From: JBDNBY01 sp039767595
Lineage (GTDB): Bacteria; Pseudomonadota; Alphaproteobacteria; Rhodobacterales; Rhodobacteraceae
Assembly (NCBI GenBank): GCA_039767595.1
Contig: JBDNBY010000125.1
Coordinates: forward strand, 1-10,334
Direction of reading: 5' to 3'
Length of the DNA stretch: 10,334 nucleotides
Every line of letters begins with the position of its first letter. Position 1 is the stretch's first letter. The notes below the pieces were generated by a model. It made no database searches, was not told the origin of the DNA, and worked only from the letters and a program-made list of their open reading frames with translations. The translations under genes and the position numbers were made by a program. Below are positions 1 to 7,125 of this stretch, in pieces.

Positions 1-54
1 AGCTGGCGGATCACGGGGCGCGGCGCGCCTGCCTCGGGCGATGCGCTGGCCTGA
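1..54 (+). CDS. Possible 3' end of an unidentified gene (partial)
   Basis: Frame 1 is open from the window edge for 17 codons (reading SWRITGRGAPASGDALA) and stops with TGA at 52-54. The codons are GC-rich at the third position, as in the real genes here, and a strong hairpin follows 50 bases later, which is where a terminator for such a gene would lie. Seventeen codons are too few to identify a family, and an open stretch of this length in GC-rich DNA can arise by chance. If real, the gene converges on the ammonium transporter gene. Confidence 0.25.
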   Translation, partial: SWRITGRGAPASGDALA

Positions 55-104
55 GAATCAAGGGGCATATTGTGTGTGGCTTGGCTCATACCACAAATAC
101 TAGC

Positions 105-130
105 GGGTCTGGCGCCGCAACGCCAGACCC
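105..130. terminator. Perfect 10-bp hairpin between convergent gene ends
   Basis: GGGTCTGGCG, a 6-base loop (CCGCAA) and CGCCAGACCC form an uninterrupted GC-rich stem-loop. It lies 26 bases past the amt stop codon and about 50 bases past the possible gene end at 52-54, so it could serve both strands. Neither side has a clear run of T after the stem, so it may act as a bidirectional or 3'-protecting hairpin rather than a textbook intrinsic terminator. Confidence 0.55.
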
Positions 131-156
131 AAGGACATGTTCACCTAAGAGGAAGA

Positions 157-1482
157 TCAGTTGTTGGTGAACTCTGGATATGCCTCCATACCCATTTCCG
201 AGGCGTCAAGACCGGCATATTCGGCCTCTTCACTGACGCGCACCCCTGTGATTAACTTCAGCGCCAACCAAGCCACAAGCGACGTGATCATCACAAATAA
301 TCCAATCACAACGACCCCGTAGAACTGGGTGCCAAAGCTCGCGTCTGAGTTGGTCAATGGCACAGCCAAAGTGCCCCAGATTCCGCACACGAGGTGAACA
401 GGGATCGCACCGACGACGTCATCGATTTTAAACTTGTCCAAAAGTGGCACAGCAAACACGATCAACGCGCCACCAAATCCACCGATCAACAGGGCCTGAC
501 CCAAGCTTGGTGTCAGCGGCTCGGCCGTGATCGACACCAACCCTGCCAAAGCACCGTTTAGGATCATGGTCAGGTCCGGTTTTTTATACAGCACCTGCGT
601 CAAGATCATCGCAACCATCGCACCGCCAGCCGCCGCAATGTTAGTGTTCGAGAAGATCCGCGAAATATCCGCAACATCCGACGCCGTACCCATGGCGAGT
701 TGCGATCCGCCGTTAAAGCCGAACCAACCGAGCCACAATATAAACGTACCCAAAGTTGCCAGTGTCAGATTCGAGCCAGGAAACGGCGTGACGCGGCCAT
801 CTTTGCCGTACCGGCCCAAGCGTGGCCCGATGACAATCGCCGCAACCAAGGCAGCCCAACCGCCGACCGAGTGTACAATGGTCGATCCTGCGAAGTCTTG
901 GAAACCCATACCATCCAAGAAACCACCGCCCCATTTCCAGCTCGCTTGAATTGGGTAAATAAACGCTGTCAAAAGGACGACGAACACCAAAAACGGCCAT
1001 AGCTTCACGCGCTCAGCAATCGTACCCGACACAATCGAGGCCGTTGTCGCACAGAACATCAACTGAAAGAAAAAGTCAGACCCGACAGAGGCATAGCTCA
1101 GATCAGGTGTCACCCCCTCAAGGCCCACCGGCTCGAGTGTCGTCAGAGCAAAGGCACCCAAAACACCGTCGATCGTCCAACCATCTCCGGGATACATGAT
1201 CATATACCCAATGGCATAATAGGCAATCGCAGCCAATGAAAAGAGCGCGATATTCTTCGTCAGCTGGGTTGTGACGTTCTTGCTGCGCACCAGGCCCGCT
1301 TCGAGCATGGCAAAGCCAGCGGCCATCCAGAACACGAGAAAGCCGGCCACCAGAAATAGGAATGTGGTTAAAATAAACCCAACTTCATCCCCCGAGACGG
1401 CGCTCTCTTGCGCCCATGTCATAGATGGAAGCACGACAGCCATGGCTGTGAGCGCTCCCAGAGTGTACGATCGCTTGATCAT
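157..1482 (-). CDS. amt: Ammonium transporter, Amt/MEP/Rh family
   Basis: A 441-residue inner-membrane ammonium channel that imports NH4+/NH3 for nitrogen assimilation. Residues 1-25 form a leader (basic start, hydrophobic stretch, ending near TWAQ), as in other bacterial Amt proteins with a cleaved signal peptide. About eleven hydrophobic segments follow. The family signature DFAGSTIVHSVGG is at 196-208. The two pore histidines are H204 and H363 (in PVHLVCG), and the conserved CATTASIVSGTIAER stretch starts near residue 144. The cytoplasmic tail keeps the GLD...EAYPEF pattern (424-438). The ATG at 1480-1482 is preceded by an AAAGGAG ribosome site, which supports this start. No glnK gene lies upstream, where the divergent penicillin-binding protein gene is found, or immediately downstream. 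I see no clear sigma-54 promoter upstream. The family call is very secure; the paralogue (amtB or another) cannot be told. Confidence 0.96.
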   Translation of the reverse strand: MIKRSYTLGALTAMAVVLPSMTWAQESAVSGDEVGFILTTFLFLVAGFLVFWMAAGFAMLEAGLVRSKNVTTQLTKNIALFSLAAIAYYAIGYMIMYPGDGWTIDGVLGAFALTTLEPVGLEGVTPDLSYASVGSDFFFQLMFCATTASIVSGTIAERVKLWPFLVFVVLLTAFIYPIQASWKWGGGFLDGMGFQDFAGSTIVHSVGGWAALVAAIVIGPRLGRYGKDGRVTPFPGSNLTLATLGTFILWLGWFGFNGGSQLAMGTASDVADISRIFSNTNIAAAGGAMVAMILTQVLYKKPDLTMILNGALAGLVSITAEPLTPSLGQALLIGGFGGALIVFAVPLLDKFKIDDVVGAIPVHLVCGIWGTLAVPLTNSDASFGTQFYGVVVIGLFVMITSLVAWLALKLITGVRVSEEAEYAGLDASEMGMEAYPEFTNN

Positions 1483-1588
1483 CTTGGACTTCTCCTTTGT
1501 TTGTCCCAGACAGTTGAGCGTACAGATTGGGCAAAGGGCATGTTCCTTAGGCGAAAATTGATCTTTTTACTGCACTTTTGACTATTTT

Positions 1589-1614
1589 TTAATCACAAAT
1601 ATTTGTATGATTAA
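1589..1614. promoter_or_regulatory. AT-rich near-perfect palindrome in divergent promoter region
   Basis: The outer arms TTAATCA (1589-1595) and TGATTAA (1608-1614) are exact reverse complements. They flank the 10-base palindrome CAAATATTTG (1596-1605), with only two extra bases (TA, 1606-1607) breaking the symmetry. It sits in the 223-base gap between amt (minus) and the penicillin-binding protein gene (plus), about 107 bases upstream of the amt start and 92 upstream of the other. The shape suits a dimeric regulator site, but AT-rich DNA makes palindromes easily and I cannot name a binding protein. No convincing -35/-10 pair was found for either gene. Confidence 0.4.
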
Positions 1615-1705
1615 ATATTGTGCATATTTTACATCTCTAGACGCAATATAAACGATTCAAAATCCTCGCTATCCGCGGTAAAACGAGTCAAAAATTGGCA
1701 AGACA

Positions 1706-3841
1706 ATGAGCAACTCAAGATCACGCCCACCCTCATTTGGGGCCCCGACGCGGAACAGCGCCGCGCCGCGCCGCGCGCCCAAATCATCCAAACCGCCAAC
1801 GCGCCCCAAACGGCCACGGTCCAAACGGTCTGTTCTGCGGCGGATGATCTCGGGGATCGCTCGGTTCATTTTTGGGCTATTCTGGCGCGGGGCGCTCATT
1901 ACCTTTATCTTGCTTGGCGGCGCGGTTTTATTGACAGCCATCAGCCTGCCCCCTGTCGCAGATCAACTCGATGGCCGCGCCCGCGGTTCGGTCACATTAC
2001 TGGATCGCAACGGCGAGGTGTTTGCGTGGCGCGGTGATCAATATACGATTGTCTCAGAACAAACCGTGTCACCGCATTTGCGCAACGCCGTTGTCGCCAC
2101 CGAAGATCGGCGCTTTTATCGCCACATTGGAGTTAGCCCGCGCGGTATCGCGTCCGCCATCCGCATTAACCTACGAGAGGGCCGCGGTCCGCTATCGGGC
2201 CACGGTGGATCGACCATCACACAGCAAACGGCAAAACTTCTGTGCCTTGGCACGCCCTTTGACCCCGATGTATGGAAATCAGAGGCCGCCTATGAGGCCG
2301 ACTGCCGCCAAGGGTCGCTCTGGCGCAAGATCAGTGAGGCGGTCTATGCCCTTGGGATGGAGCTGCGTTATACCAAGGGCGATATTCTGACGATCTACCT
2401 AAATCGCGCCTTTCTCGGCGCCGGCGCGCGCGGCGTTGAGGCGGCCAGCCAACGGTATTTTGGCAAGCCCGCGGCCACCGTCACCCCATCTGAGGCCGCT
2501 ATGATCGCGGGCCTTCTCGTGGCGCCAACACGCTATGCCCCGACAAATGATCTTGAACGCTCGCGCGACAGGGCGGCCACTGTGCTGCGCCTTATGGCGG
2601 ATCAAGGCTACTTGTCCGAGACGGAATATGCCCTCGCCACGGCTAATCCTGCCAGCCTCTCGCGCACAGCGCAGGCCAAGGCGGGCGGGTATTTCGCCGA
2701 TTGGATGATGGCCCAAGGTCCCGAATTCCTGACACGGAAAACCACCGAAGATGTGCTGATCACCACGACATTTGATCCCAAGATTCAAAAGGCCGCCGAG
2801 GCCGCCGTCGACACTGTGTTTATCAACAAAGTCTCCAAAGGCTCAAAGGCGCAAGTTGCCATAGTTGTGATGTCCGCCGATGGGGCCGTGCGGGCCATGG
2901 TCGGCGGGCGGCAAACGGGTGTGACGGGCGGCTTCAACCGCGCCATCCATGCCAAGCGTCAAATGGGCTCTGCGTTCAAACCGTTTGTCTACGCCGCCGC
3001 TTTGGATTTGGGGCGCTCGCCGCTGGATATCATTATCGACGAGCCGATCACCCTCACCATCCCAGGATCTGGCACATGGAGCCCGCGCAATTACACCAAA
3101 GAGTTCAAGGGCCCCGTGACGTTGACCCAAGCGCTGCGCGATAGCCTCAATATCCCCGCTGTGAAACTATCCGAATCCGTTGGACGGGATGTTGTGCGCA
3201 CCGTGGCGACGGGCTTTGGCCTTGGCCCTGATTTGGCGCAGGGGCCTGCCCTCGCATTGGGCGCCTCAGAGGGCACGCTTTTGGATCTAACCGCTGCATA
3301 TGCTGGGCTTTTGAATGGCGGATCGTCTGTCGCCTCCTACGGGGTGCTTGATCTTCGATTTGTCGGCGACGACGATCCACTCGTTGGCCAAACAGGCGGC
3401 ATTGGAGAGCGTGTCTTAACTCAAAAAGCGACCGAAGAGCTGATCTATATGATGCACGACGTGGTCGAGAATGGCACAGGCGCCCGCGCGCGGTTGGACG
3501 GCCATCCGGCTGCGGGTAAAACGGGCACCACGCAGGCCGCCCGCGATGCGTGGTTTGTGGGCTTTACCGCCGAATATGTCGCCGGCGTGTGGATGGGGTA
3601 TGACGACAACACCCCCCTCACAGGGGTGACAGGCGGCGGCCTTCCGGCGGAAATCTGGCATGACATGATGGCAAGCGTGACACAGGGGACACAAAGCGTG
3701 CCTCTGCCAATGCGAGCCCCCACACAAAAGACCCCAGAACAATTAGATGGCGGCACACTCTTTGGCCCATCGGCGCCAAATGCGCCGCAAGAGCCAAAAG
3801 TGGATGGTTTCATCCGCCGCTTAATTGACGGGCTTTTTTAA
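1706..3841 (+). CDS. Class A penicillin-binding protein (PBP1A-type, bifunctional)
   Basis: A 711-residue inner-membrane enzyme that polymerises glycan strands from lipid II and cross-links the stem peptides in the periplasm. A basic, Arg/Pro-rich cytoplasmic tail (1-50) leads into a membrane anchor at about 54-80. The glycosyltransferase (GT51) domain shows the catalytic E133 in ATEDRRFYRHIG, GGSTITQQ at 167-174, RKISE at 207-211 and ILTIYLNRAFLG at 227-238. The transpeptidase domain has the active-site serine in SAFK (S422, K425), SLN (480-482) and KTGT (605-608), so both activities look intact. It is shorter than E. coli PBP1a (about 850 residues) and lacks obvious extra C-terminal domains. 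The ATG at 1706 has no good Shine-Dalgarno sequence, so the start is less certain. Which paralogue this is (mrcA- or pbpC-like) is not decided here. Confidence 0.95.
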   Translation: MSNSRSRPPSFGAPTRNSAAPRRAPKSSKPPTRPKRPRSKRSVLRRMISGIARFIFGLFWRGALITFILLGGAVLLTAISLPPVADQLDGRARGSVTLLDRNGEVFAWRGDQYTIVSEQTVSPHLRNAVVATEDRRFYRHIGVSPRGIASAIRINLREGRGPLSGHGGSTITQQTAKLLCLGTPFDPDVWKSEAAYEADCRQGSLWRKISEAVYALGMELRYTKGDILTIYLNRAFLGAGARGVEAASQRYFGKPAATVTPSEAAMIAGLLVAPTRYAPTNDLERSRDRAATVLRLMADQGYLSETEYALATANPASLSRTAQAKAGGYFADWMMAQGPEFLTRKTTEDVLITTTFDPKIQKAAEAAVDTVFINKVSKGSKAQVAIVVMSADGAVRAMVGGRQTGVTGGFNRAIHAKRQMGSAFKPFVYAAALDLGRSPLDIIIDEPITLTIPGSGTWSPRNYTKEFKGPVTLTQALRDSLNIPAVKLSESVGRDVVRTVATGFGLGPDLAQGPALALGASEGTLLDLTAAYAGLLNGGSSVASYGVLDLRFVGDDDPLVGQTGGIGERVLTQKATEELIYMMHDVVENGTGARARLDGHPAAGKTGTTQAARDAWFVGFTAEYVAGVWMGYDDNTPLTGVTGGGLPAEIWHDMMASVTQGTQSVPLPMRAPTQKTPEQLDGGTLFGPSAPNAPQEPKVDGFIRRLIDGLF

Positions 3842-3848
3842 CGGAAAC

Positions 3849-3868
3849 GCTGCCCCGCGAGGGACAGC
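3849..3868. terminator. Hairpin between convergent PBP and mlaC genes
   Basis: GCTGCCCC (3849-3856), a GCGA loop and GGGACAGC (3861-3868) pair over eight positions with one mismatch. In the minus-strand RNA this mismatch becomes a G-U pair, giving a full stem. It lies 8 bases after the penicillin-binding protein stop codon and 28 bases after the mlaC stop, so it may serve both transcripts. No strong T run follows on either strand, so efficiency is uncertain. Confidence 0.45.
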
Positions 3869-3895
3869 TATTAAAGAAACACCGCTATTTACCTT

Positions 3896-4516
3896 TTAAA
3901 GGGTCGGCAGATCCTTGGTCAGCTGCGCAATCGAGCCGCCACGCGCCTCAAGCAAGGCGCCCACTTCAGTGCGCTCTGTCAGCAGCAAGTTCACCCCTTC
4001 GACAAAGATGTTGAACACCCGTGTGCTACCTGACTTGTCAGACACCAAAAACTCAACATTGACTTTGGTACCACTGGCCAGCCACGCTTGCGCGTCCACT
4101 TTGATAAAGCTATTGACCTTTTGTCCGGATAAAACGACGATATCGCTGCCACTGAAATCACCAAAACGGCGGCTGTATTTACCCGACAAATATCCAATAT
4201 ATGCATCAGAGAATTTGTTGATATCCGCGCGCGACACACCGCGCCCAGAGGCACCCAAGACATAGCGCGAAATAGCATTCACATCTGCGTATTTCAGCAG
4301 CGCCGCCTCGAAGGCCGCCGCCCCTTGCGCCTGAGAAGAGGCCCCCAACACCTGTGTGTTAATGTCGTCGATCATTTTCGTGACAACGGCTTCGGCCTCG
4401 GATGGGCTTAGTGCCCACGCAGGGACCGCTGTCGCCAAAATGGCGCCACTGAATGCGCCCAGCGCCGTGCGGCGCGTCATCGGTGAATTATTCATAAATG
4501 TCTTCATAGATATCAT
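3896..4516 (-). CDS. mlaC: MlaC-type periplasmic phospholipid-binding protein
   Basis: A protein of the MlaC/Ttg2D family, the periplasmic carrier that shuttles phospholipid between the outer-membrane MlaA complex and the inner-membrane MlaFEDB transporter. The N-terminus has a twin-arginine-like signal, MTRRTALG followed by a hydrophobic stretch ending in AVPAWA. The mature part has typical family stretches: NAISRYVLG, the Y(I/L)..KYSRRFGDFSG region and the strand-rich C-terminal half (VNVEFLVSD, RVFNIFVEGVNLL). Four in-frame ATG starts are possible: 4573, 4516, 4507 and 4495. I chose 4516 (206 residues) because AGGGG lies 4 bases before it. The 4495 start would overlap the mlaA stop in ATGAATAA, a common coupling arrangement. 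Whichever is used, it overlaps the end of mlaA and is probably translationally coupled to it. The product call is firm, the start is not. Confidence 0.88.
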   Translation of the reverse strand: MISMKTFMNNSPMTRRTALGAFSGAILATAVPAWALSPSEAEAVVTKMIDDINTQVLGASSQAQGAAAFEAALLKYADVNAISRYVLGASGRGVSRADINKFSDAYIGYLSGKYSRRFGDFSGSDIVVLSGQKVNSFIKVDAQAWLASGTKVNVEFLVSDKSGSTRVFNIFVEGVNLLLTERTEVGALLEARGGSIAQLTKDLPTL

Positions 4517-5249
4517 CGTACCCCTCATCTTGCGCCGCGTCATCATGTAGTAACGAAGATGTGACCGCAGCATTCAATTCCCTTTGACGATTTTGCAAAT
4601 ATAGCGTTTTGGTTTGTGCATAACTATCCGCGCTATTGTAAAGGACATCATCCAAGGTTGTGCCCAAGCTCGCGCGTGCGTCCATAATATTAGCCGCCTT
4701 CACCCCTTGTGTTGCGTCCACAGCTTCACTTGGAATCATTGCTGTCACAGGGTTAATGACCGCATCCACGACGCGCCCGACCAAGTCACGCTCGGTCGAG
4801 GGGCCAAGAGCCGGCACCTCAACATATCCCCCTTGTGACGCGCCCCACACATGAAGGGTTTGACCAAAATCAGCCTTCTCTTTTGGCAGGCCAAGCGCCG
4901 ACGCGACGTCAAAAATCCCTGCGATCCCAAAAGTTGTGTTTACCGCAAACCGCAACGTCCCTGTACCTACTCCTTCGACGTCCCCTTGCAACGCGTTATT
5001 GATCACATAGCTGGGGGTCGCAAGGTTTTCACCAACATTACGAACACCCTTAGCCACTGGCTGCGGAACAGCAGCGTCATAGGCTTTGGACGCTGGGCGC
5101 AAGAGAGCCTTATCAAGATCTTTGTTTATCGCATGTGCATTGCGGTTGTCCGCTTCATAAGGATCCGCACCTTGAGTGCCCTCAATCGCGGCACAGGCGC
5201 TCAAAACGGCCAAAGTACTTAAAAACATCACAACATTAGCAAACCGCAT
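4488..5249 (-). CDS. mlaA: MlaA (VacJ) family outer-membrane lipoprotein
   Basis: A 253-residue lipoprotein of the MlaA/VacJ family. MlaA removes misplaced phospholipids from the outer leaflet of the outer membrane and passes them to MlaC. The N-terminus is a lipoprotein signal with lipobox LSAC, so the lipidated residue is C19. Family stretches include DPYEADNRNAHAIN (29-42), ADFGQTLHVWG (126-136), a GGYVEVPALGPS segment (140-151) and NPVTAMIP (166-173). I start at the ATG at 5247-5249, preceded by AAGGA with a 7-base spacer; a TTG one codon earlier is less likely. The C-terminal tail is acidic and repetitive, ending YDDIYEDIYE. It is the first gene of a minus-strand pair with mlaC; mlaF, mlaE, mlaD and mlaB are not in the window. 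Confidence 0.93.
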   Translation of the reverse strand: MRFANVVMFLSTLAVLSACAAIEGTQGADPYEADNRNAHAINKDLDKALLRPASKAYDAAVPQPVAKGVRNVGENLATPSYVINNALQGDVEGVGTGTLRFAVNTTFGIAGIFDVASALGLPKEKADFGQTLHVWGASQGGYVEVPALGPSTERDLVGRVVDAVINPVTAMIPSEAVDATQGVKAANIMDARASLGTTLDDVLYNSADSYAQTKTLYLQNRQRELNAAVTSSLLHDDAAQDEGYDDIYEDIYE

Positions 5250-5309
5250 CAATCATTCCTTATGAATTGCGCGCATATTAATTCTACACGGCCGGTATCT
5301 ATAACCAAT

Positions 5310-5340
5310 ATATTAGCACATATAGCGCATCAGGATTCAA
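5310..5340 (-). promoter_or_regulatory. Candidate mlaA-mlaC promoter
   Basis: Read on the minus strand, TTGAAT (5340-5335) is followed after 19 bases by TGC-TAATAT (5318-5310), an extended -10-like element, about 60 bases before the mlaA start. The spacer is two bases longer than ideal. The same 5250-5379 gap must also carry the start signals of the divergent secretion gene at 5380; no clear promoter was found for that direction. This rests on motif resemblance only. Confidence 0.3.
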
Positions 5341-5379
5341 ATAAAGGTTGCGCCGCAAAATTTACGAGATCGAGGGAAA

Positions 5380-7125
5380 ATGACCACACAAGATGCAACA
5401 CAGGCGGGATTGATGGAACTGCGCGCCACCCTCAGCCGCAGCAGAGCCTACTTTTGGTTCATCGGCCTCTTTAGTATCTTTGTCAATTTGTTGATGCTCA
5501 CTGGGCCGCTCTATATGCTTCAGGTTTATGATAGTGTCTTAGGCTCGCAATCTGTACCAACATTAATTTCCCTGACCTTACTCGTCGCGTTTATGTACGC
5601 AATGATGGGATTTTTGGATCACGCGCGGGCCCGCGTTATGGCCCGCGTGGGCGCACAATTCCAATCCAGCCTCGATCAGCGCGTGTTCGAGGCACAGCTG
5701 CGCGTGCCAATGCTATCTCTTTATGCGGAAAAAGATCTCAAACTGGGCGGTCTACGTGATCTGTCTGCGGTTCAACGGGCGCTCACGTCGCCTGTGTTTA
5801 TGTCTCTCTATGATTTGCCATTTGCGCCGGTATTTTTGTTTGGCATCTTTGTGTTTCACCCGTATTTGGGCGTTCTAGCCATCGCAGGTGGCACCATTTT
5901 GGTGATTTTGGCCCTTGCCAATCGACTTGTTACCAAAGAAAGCCTGATCACCTCGCAGTCTGCGTCACATCAGGCGGATATACTCTCGGATGTGATGGCC
6001 AAAGAATCAGAGATGATCCAAAGCATGGGCATGCAAAAGGCGGCATTTGCGCGTTGGAATGCGCTGCGCGGTAATGCATTAGACACACAAATCCTCGGCT
6101 CGGACGCCCAAGGCGTGTTCAGCACCACGATCAAAATCACCCGTCTGTTTTTGCAATCCGCCATGCTTGGGCTTGGCGCTTATTTGGTCCTGCAAAAGCA
6201 AATGACACCTGGGGCGATGATCGCGGGCTCGATCCTATTGGGCCGCGCCCTTGCCCCGATCGAACAACTGGTCAATCAATGGTCTGTCATTGAGCAAGGG
6301 CGAAACTCGTACAGCAGTCTTGCCAAATTGCTTGGGTTTGTGCCGGTACAAGGCGCGCGCACTTCCCTGCCCAAGCCGCGCGCAAAACTTGAGGCGCAGC
6401 AGCTGTCTGTCGTGCCGCCGGGCCAAAAGCACGCGACATTGAAAATGGTGAACTTTGTGATTGAACCCGGCTCTGCCGTTGGCGTCATTGGCCCGTCGGG
6501 TTCCGGCAAGACAACTTTGGCGCGGGCGATCACGGGTGTCTGGCGGCCGGTGAGTGGTAAAGTGCGGCTCGATGGGGCGGCGCTCGATCAATACGATAGC
6601 CAAGAATTGGGCAGTTATATCGGCTATTTGCCTCAGCGCGTTCAGCTGTTCGATGGTACCATTCGCGACAACATCGCTCGCTTGTCCCCCGATCCCGACG
6701 ATCGCAAAGTGGTGGAGGCCGCACAAAAGGCCGGCGCTCATGATATGATACTCTCGATGCCCCAGGGGTATGATACGTCTGTCTCCTCTGGCAGTGGAAT
6801 GCTCTCTGGCGGGCAAATTCAGCGGATCGGCCTCGCCCGCGCGATGTATGGCGATCCAGTGATCATTGTCCTGGATGAGCCAAACTCGAACCTCGATAAT
6901 GCGGGAAATGAGGCTCTCAACACCGCGATCCGATCAATGAAAGATGATGGCAAATCTATCCTCATTATGGCGCATCGTCCGGCGGCCATCCAAGAATGTG
7001 ACAAGCTTATGGTGATCGAGGGTGGCACGCTGCGGGCCTTTGGCCCCAAGGATGATGTATTGCGCCAGATGGTCGCCAATCATCAAGATATTCAATCCTC
7101 GCAGACACAGGCAGGGGTGCGATAA
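5380..7125 (+). CDS. Type I secretion ABC transporter (permease/ATPase, PrtD-like)
   Basis: A 581-residue half-transporter with a fused membrane and ATPase domain, of the PrtD/AprD branch of type I secretion exporters that push proteins from the cytoplasm directly outside with an HlyD adaptor and a TolC-type channel. Hydrophobic segments lie at about 24-47, 60-78, 146-165, 166-183 and 255-272. There is no N-terminal peptidase domain, so it should not process a leader. The ATPase has Walker A GPSGSGKTT (371-379), Q-loop Q419, signature LSGGQ (475-479), Walker B VIIVLDEP (494-501, E500), D-loop NLD (504-506) and H-loop H532, all intact. The ATG at 5380 follows GAGGGA closely. Its TAA overlaps the ATG of the adaptor gene (TAATG), so the two were made to be coupled. 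No RTX-type substrate gene or outer-membrane channel gene is in the window. Confidence 0.93.
   Translation: MTTQDATQAGLMELRATLSRSRAYFWFIGLFSIFVNLLMLTGPLYMLQVYDSVLGSQSVPTLISLTLLVAFMYAMMGFLDHARARVMARVGAQFQSSLDQRVFEAQLRVPMLSLYAEKDLKLGGLRDLSAVQRALTSPVFMSLYDLPFAPVFLFGIFVFHPYLGVLAIAGGTILVILALANRLVTKESLITSQSASHQADILSDVMAKESEMIQSMGMQKAAFARWNALRGNALDTQILGSDAQGVFSTTIKITRLFLQSAMLGLGAYLVLQKQMTPGAMIAGSILLGRALAPIEQLVNQWSVIEQGRNSYSSLAKLLGFVPVQGARTSLPKPRAKLEAQQLSVVPPGQKHATLKMVNFVIEPGSAVGVIGPSGSGKTTLARAITGVWRPVSGKVRLDGAALDQYDSQELGSYIGYLPQRVQLFDGTIRDNIARLSPDPDDRKVVEAAQKAGAHDMILSMPQGYDTSVSSGSGMLSGGQIQRIGLARAMYGDPVIIVLDEPNSNLDNAGNEALNTAIRSMKDDGKSILIMAHRPAAIQECDKLMVIEGGTLRAFGPKDDVLRQMVANHQDIQSSQTQAGVR

Noticed and set aside
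70..255. A 61-codon plus-strand open frame at the amt 3' end
   Set aside because: It overlaps the conserved C-terminal codons of amt on the other strand, has no recognisable protein features and spans the hairpin at 105-130.
1483..1600. A sigma-54 promoter for amt on the minus strand
   Set aside because: The closest match (GGAACATGCCCTTTGC) has 12 bases between the GG and GC elements instead of 10, and lacks the TGGCAC core.
1750..1830. GC-rich repetitive-looking stretch with several CCAAACGG-like copies as a repeat element
   Set aside because: It encodes the Arg/Pro-rich cytoplasmic tail of the penicillin-binding protein; low-complexity composition explains it.
2399..2788. Minus-strand open frames within the penicillin-binding protein gene
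   Set aside because: They lie opposite glycosyltransferase and linker codons, with no family resemblance and no ribosome site I could support.
6235..6816. A 193-codon open frame on the minus strand inside the ABC transporter gene
   Set aside because: It is antisense to the conserved ATPase domain; its His/Arg-rich composition is typical of shadow frames in GC-rich genes.
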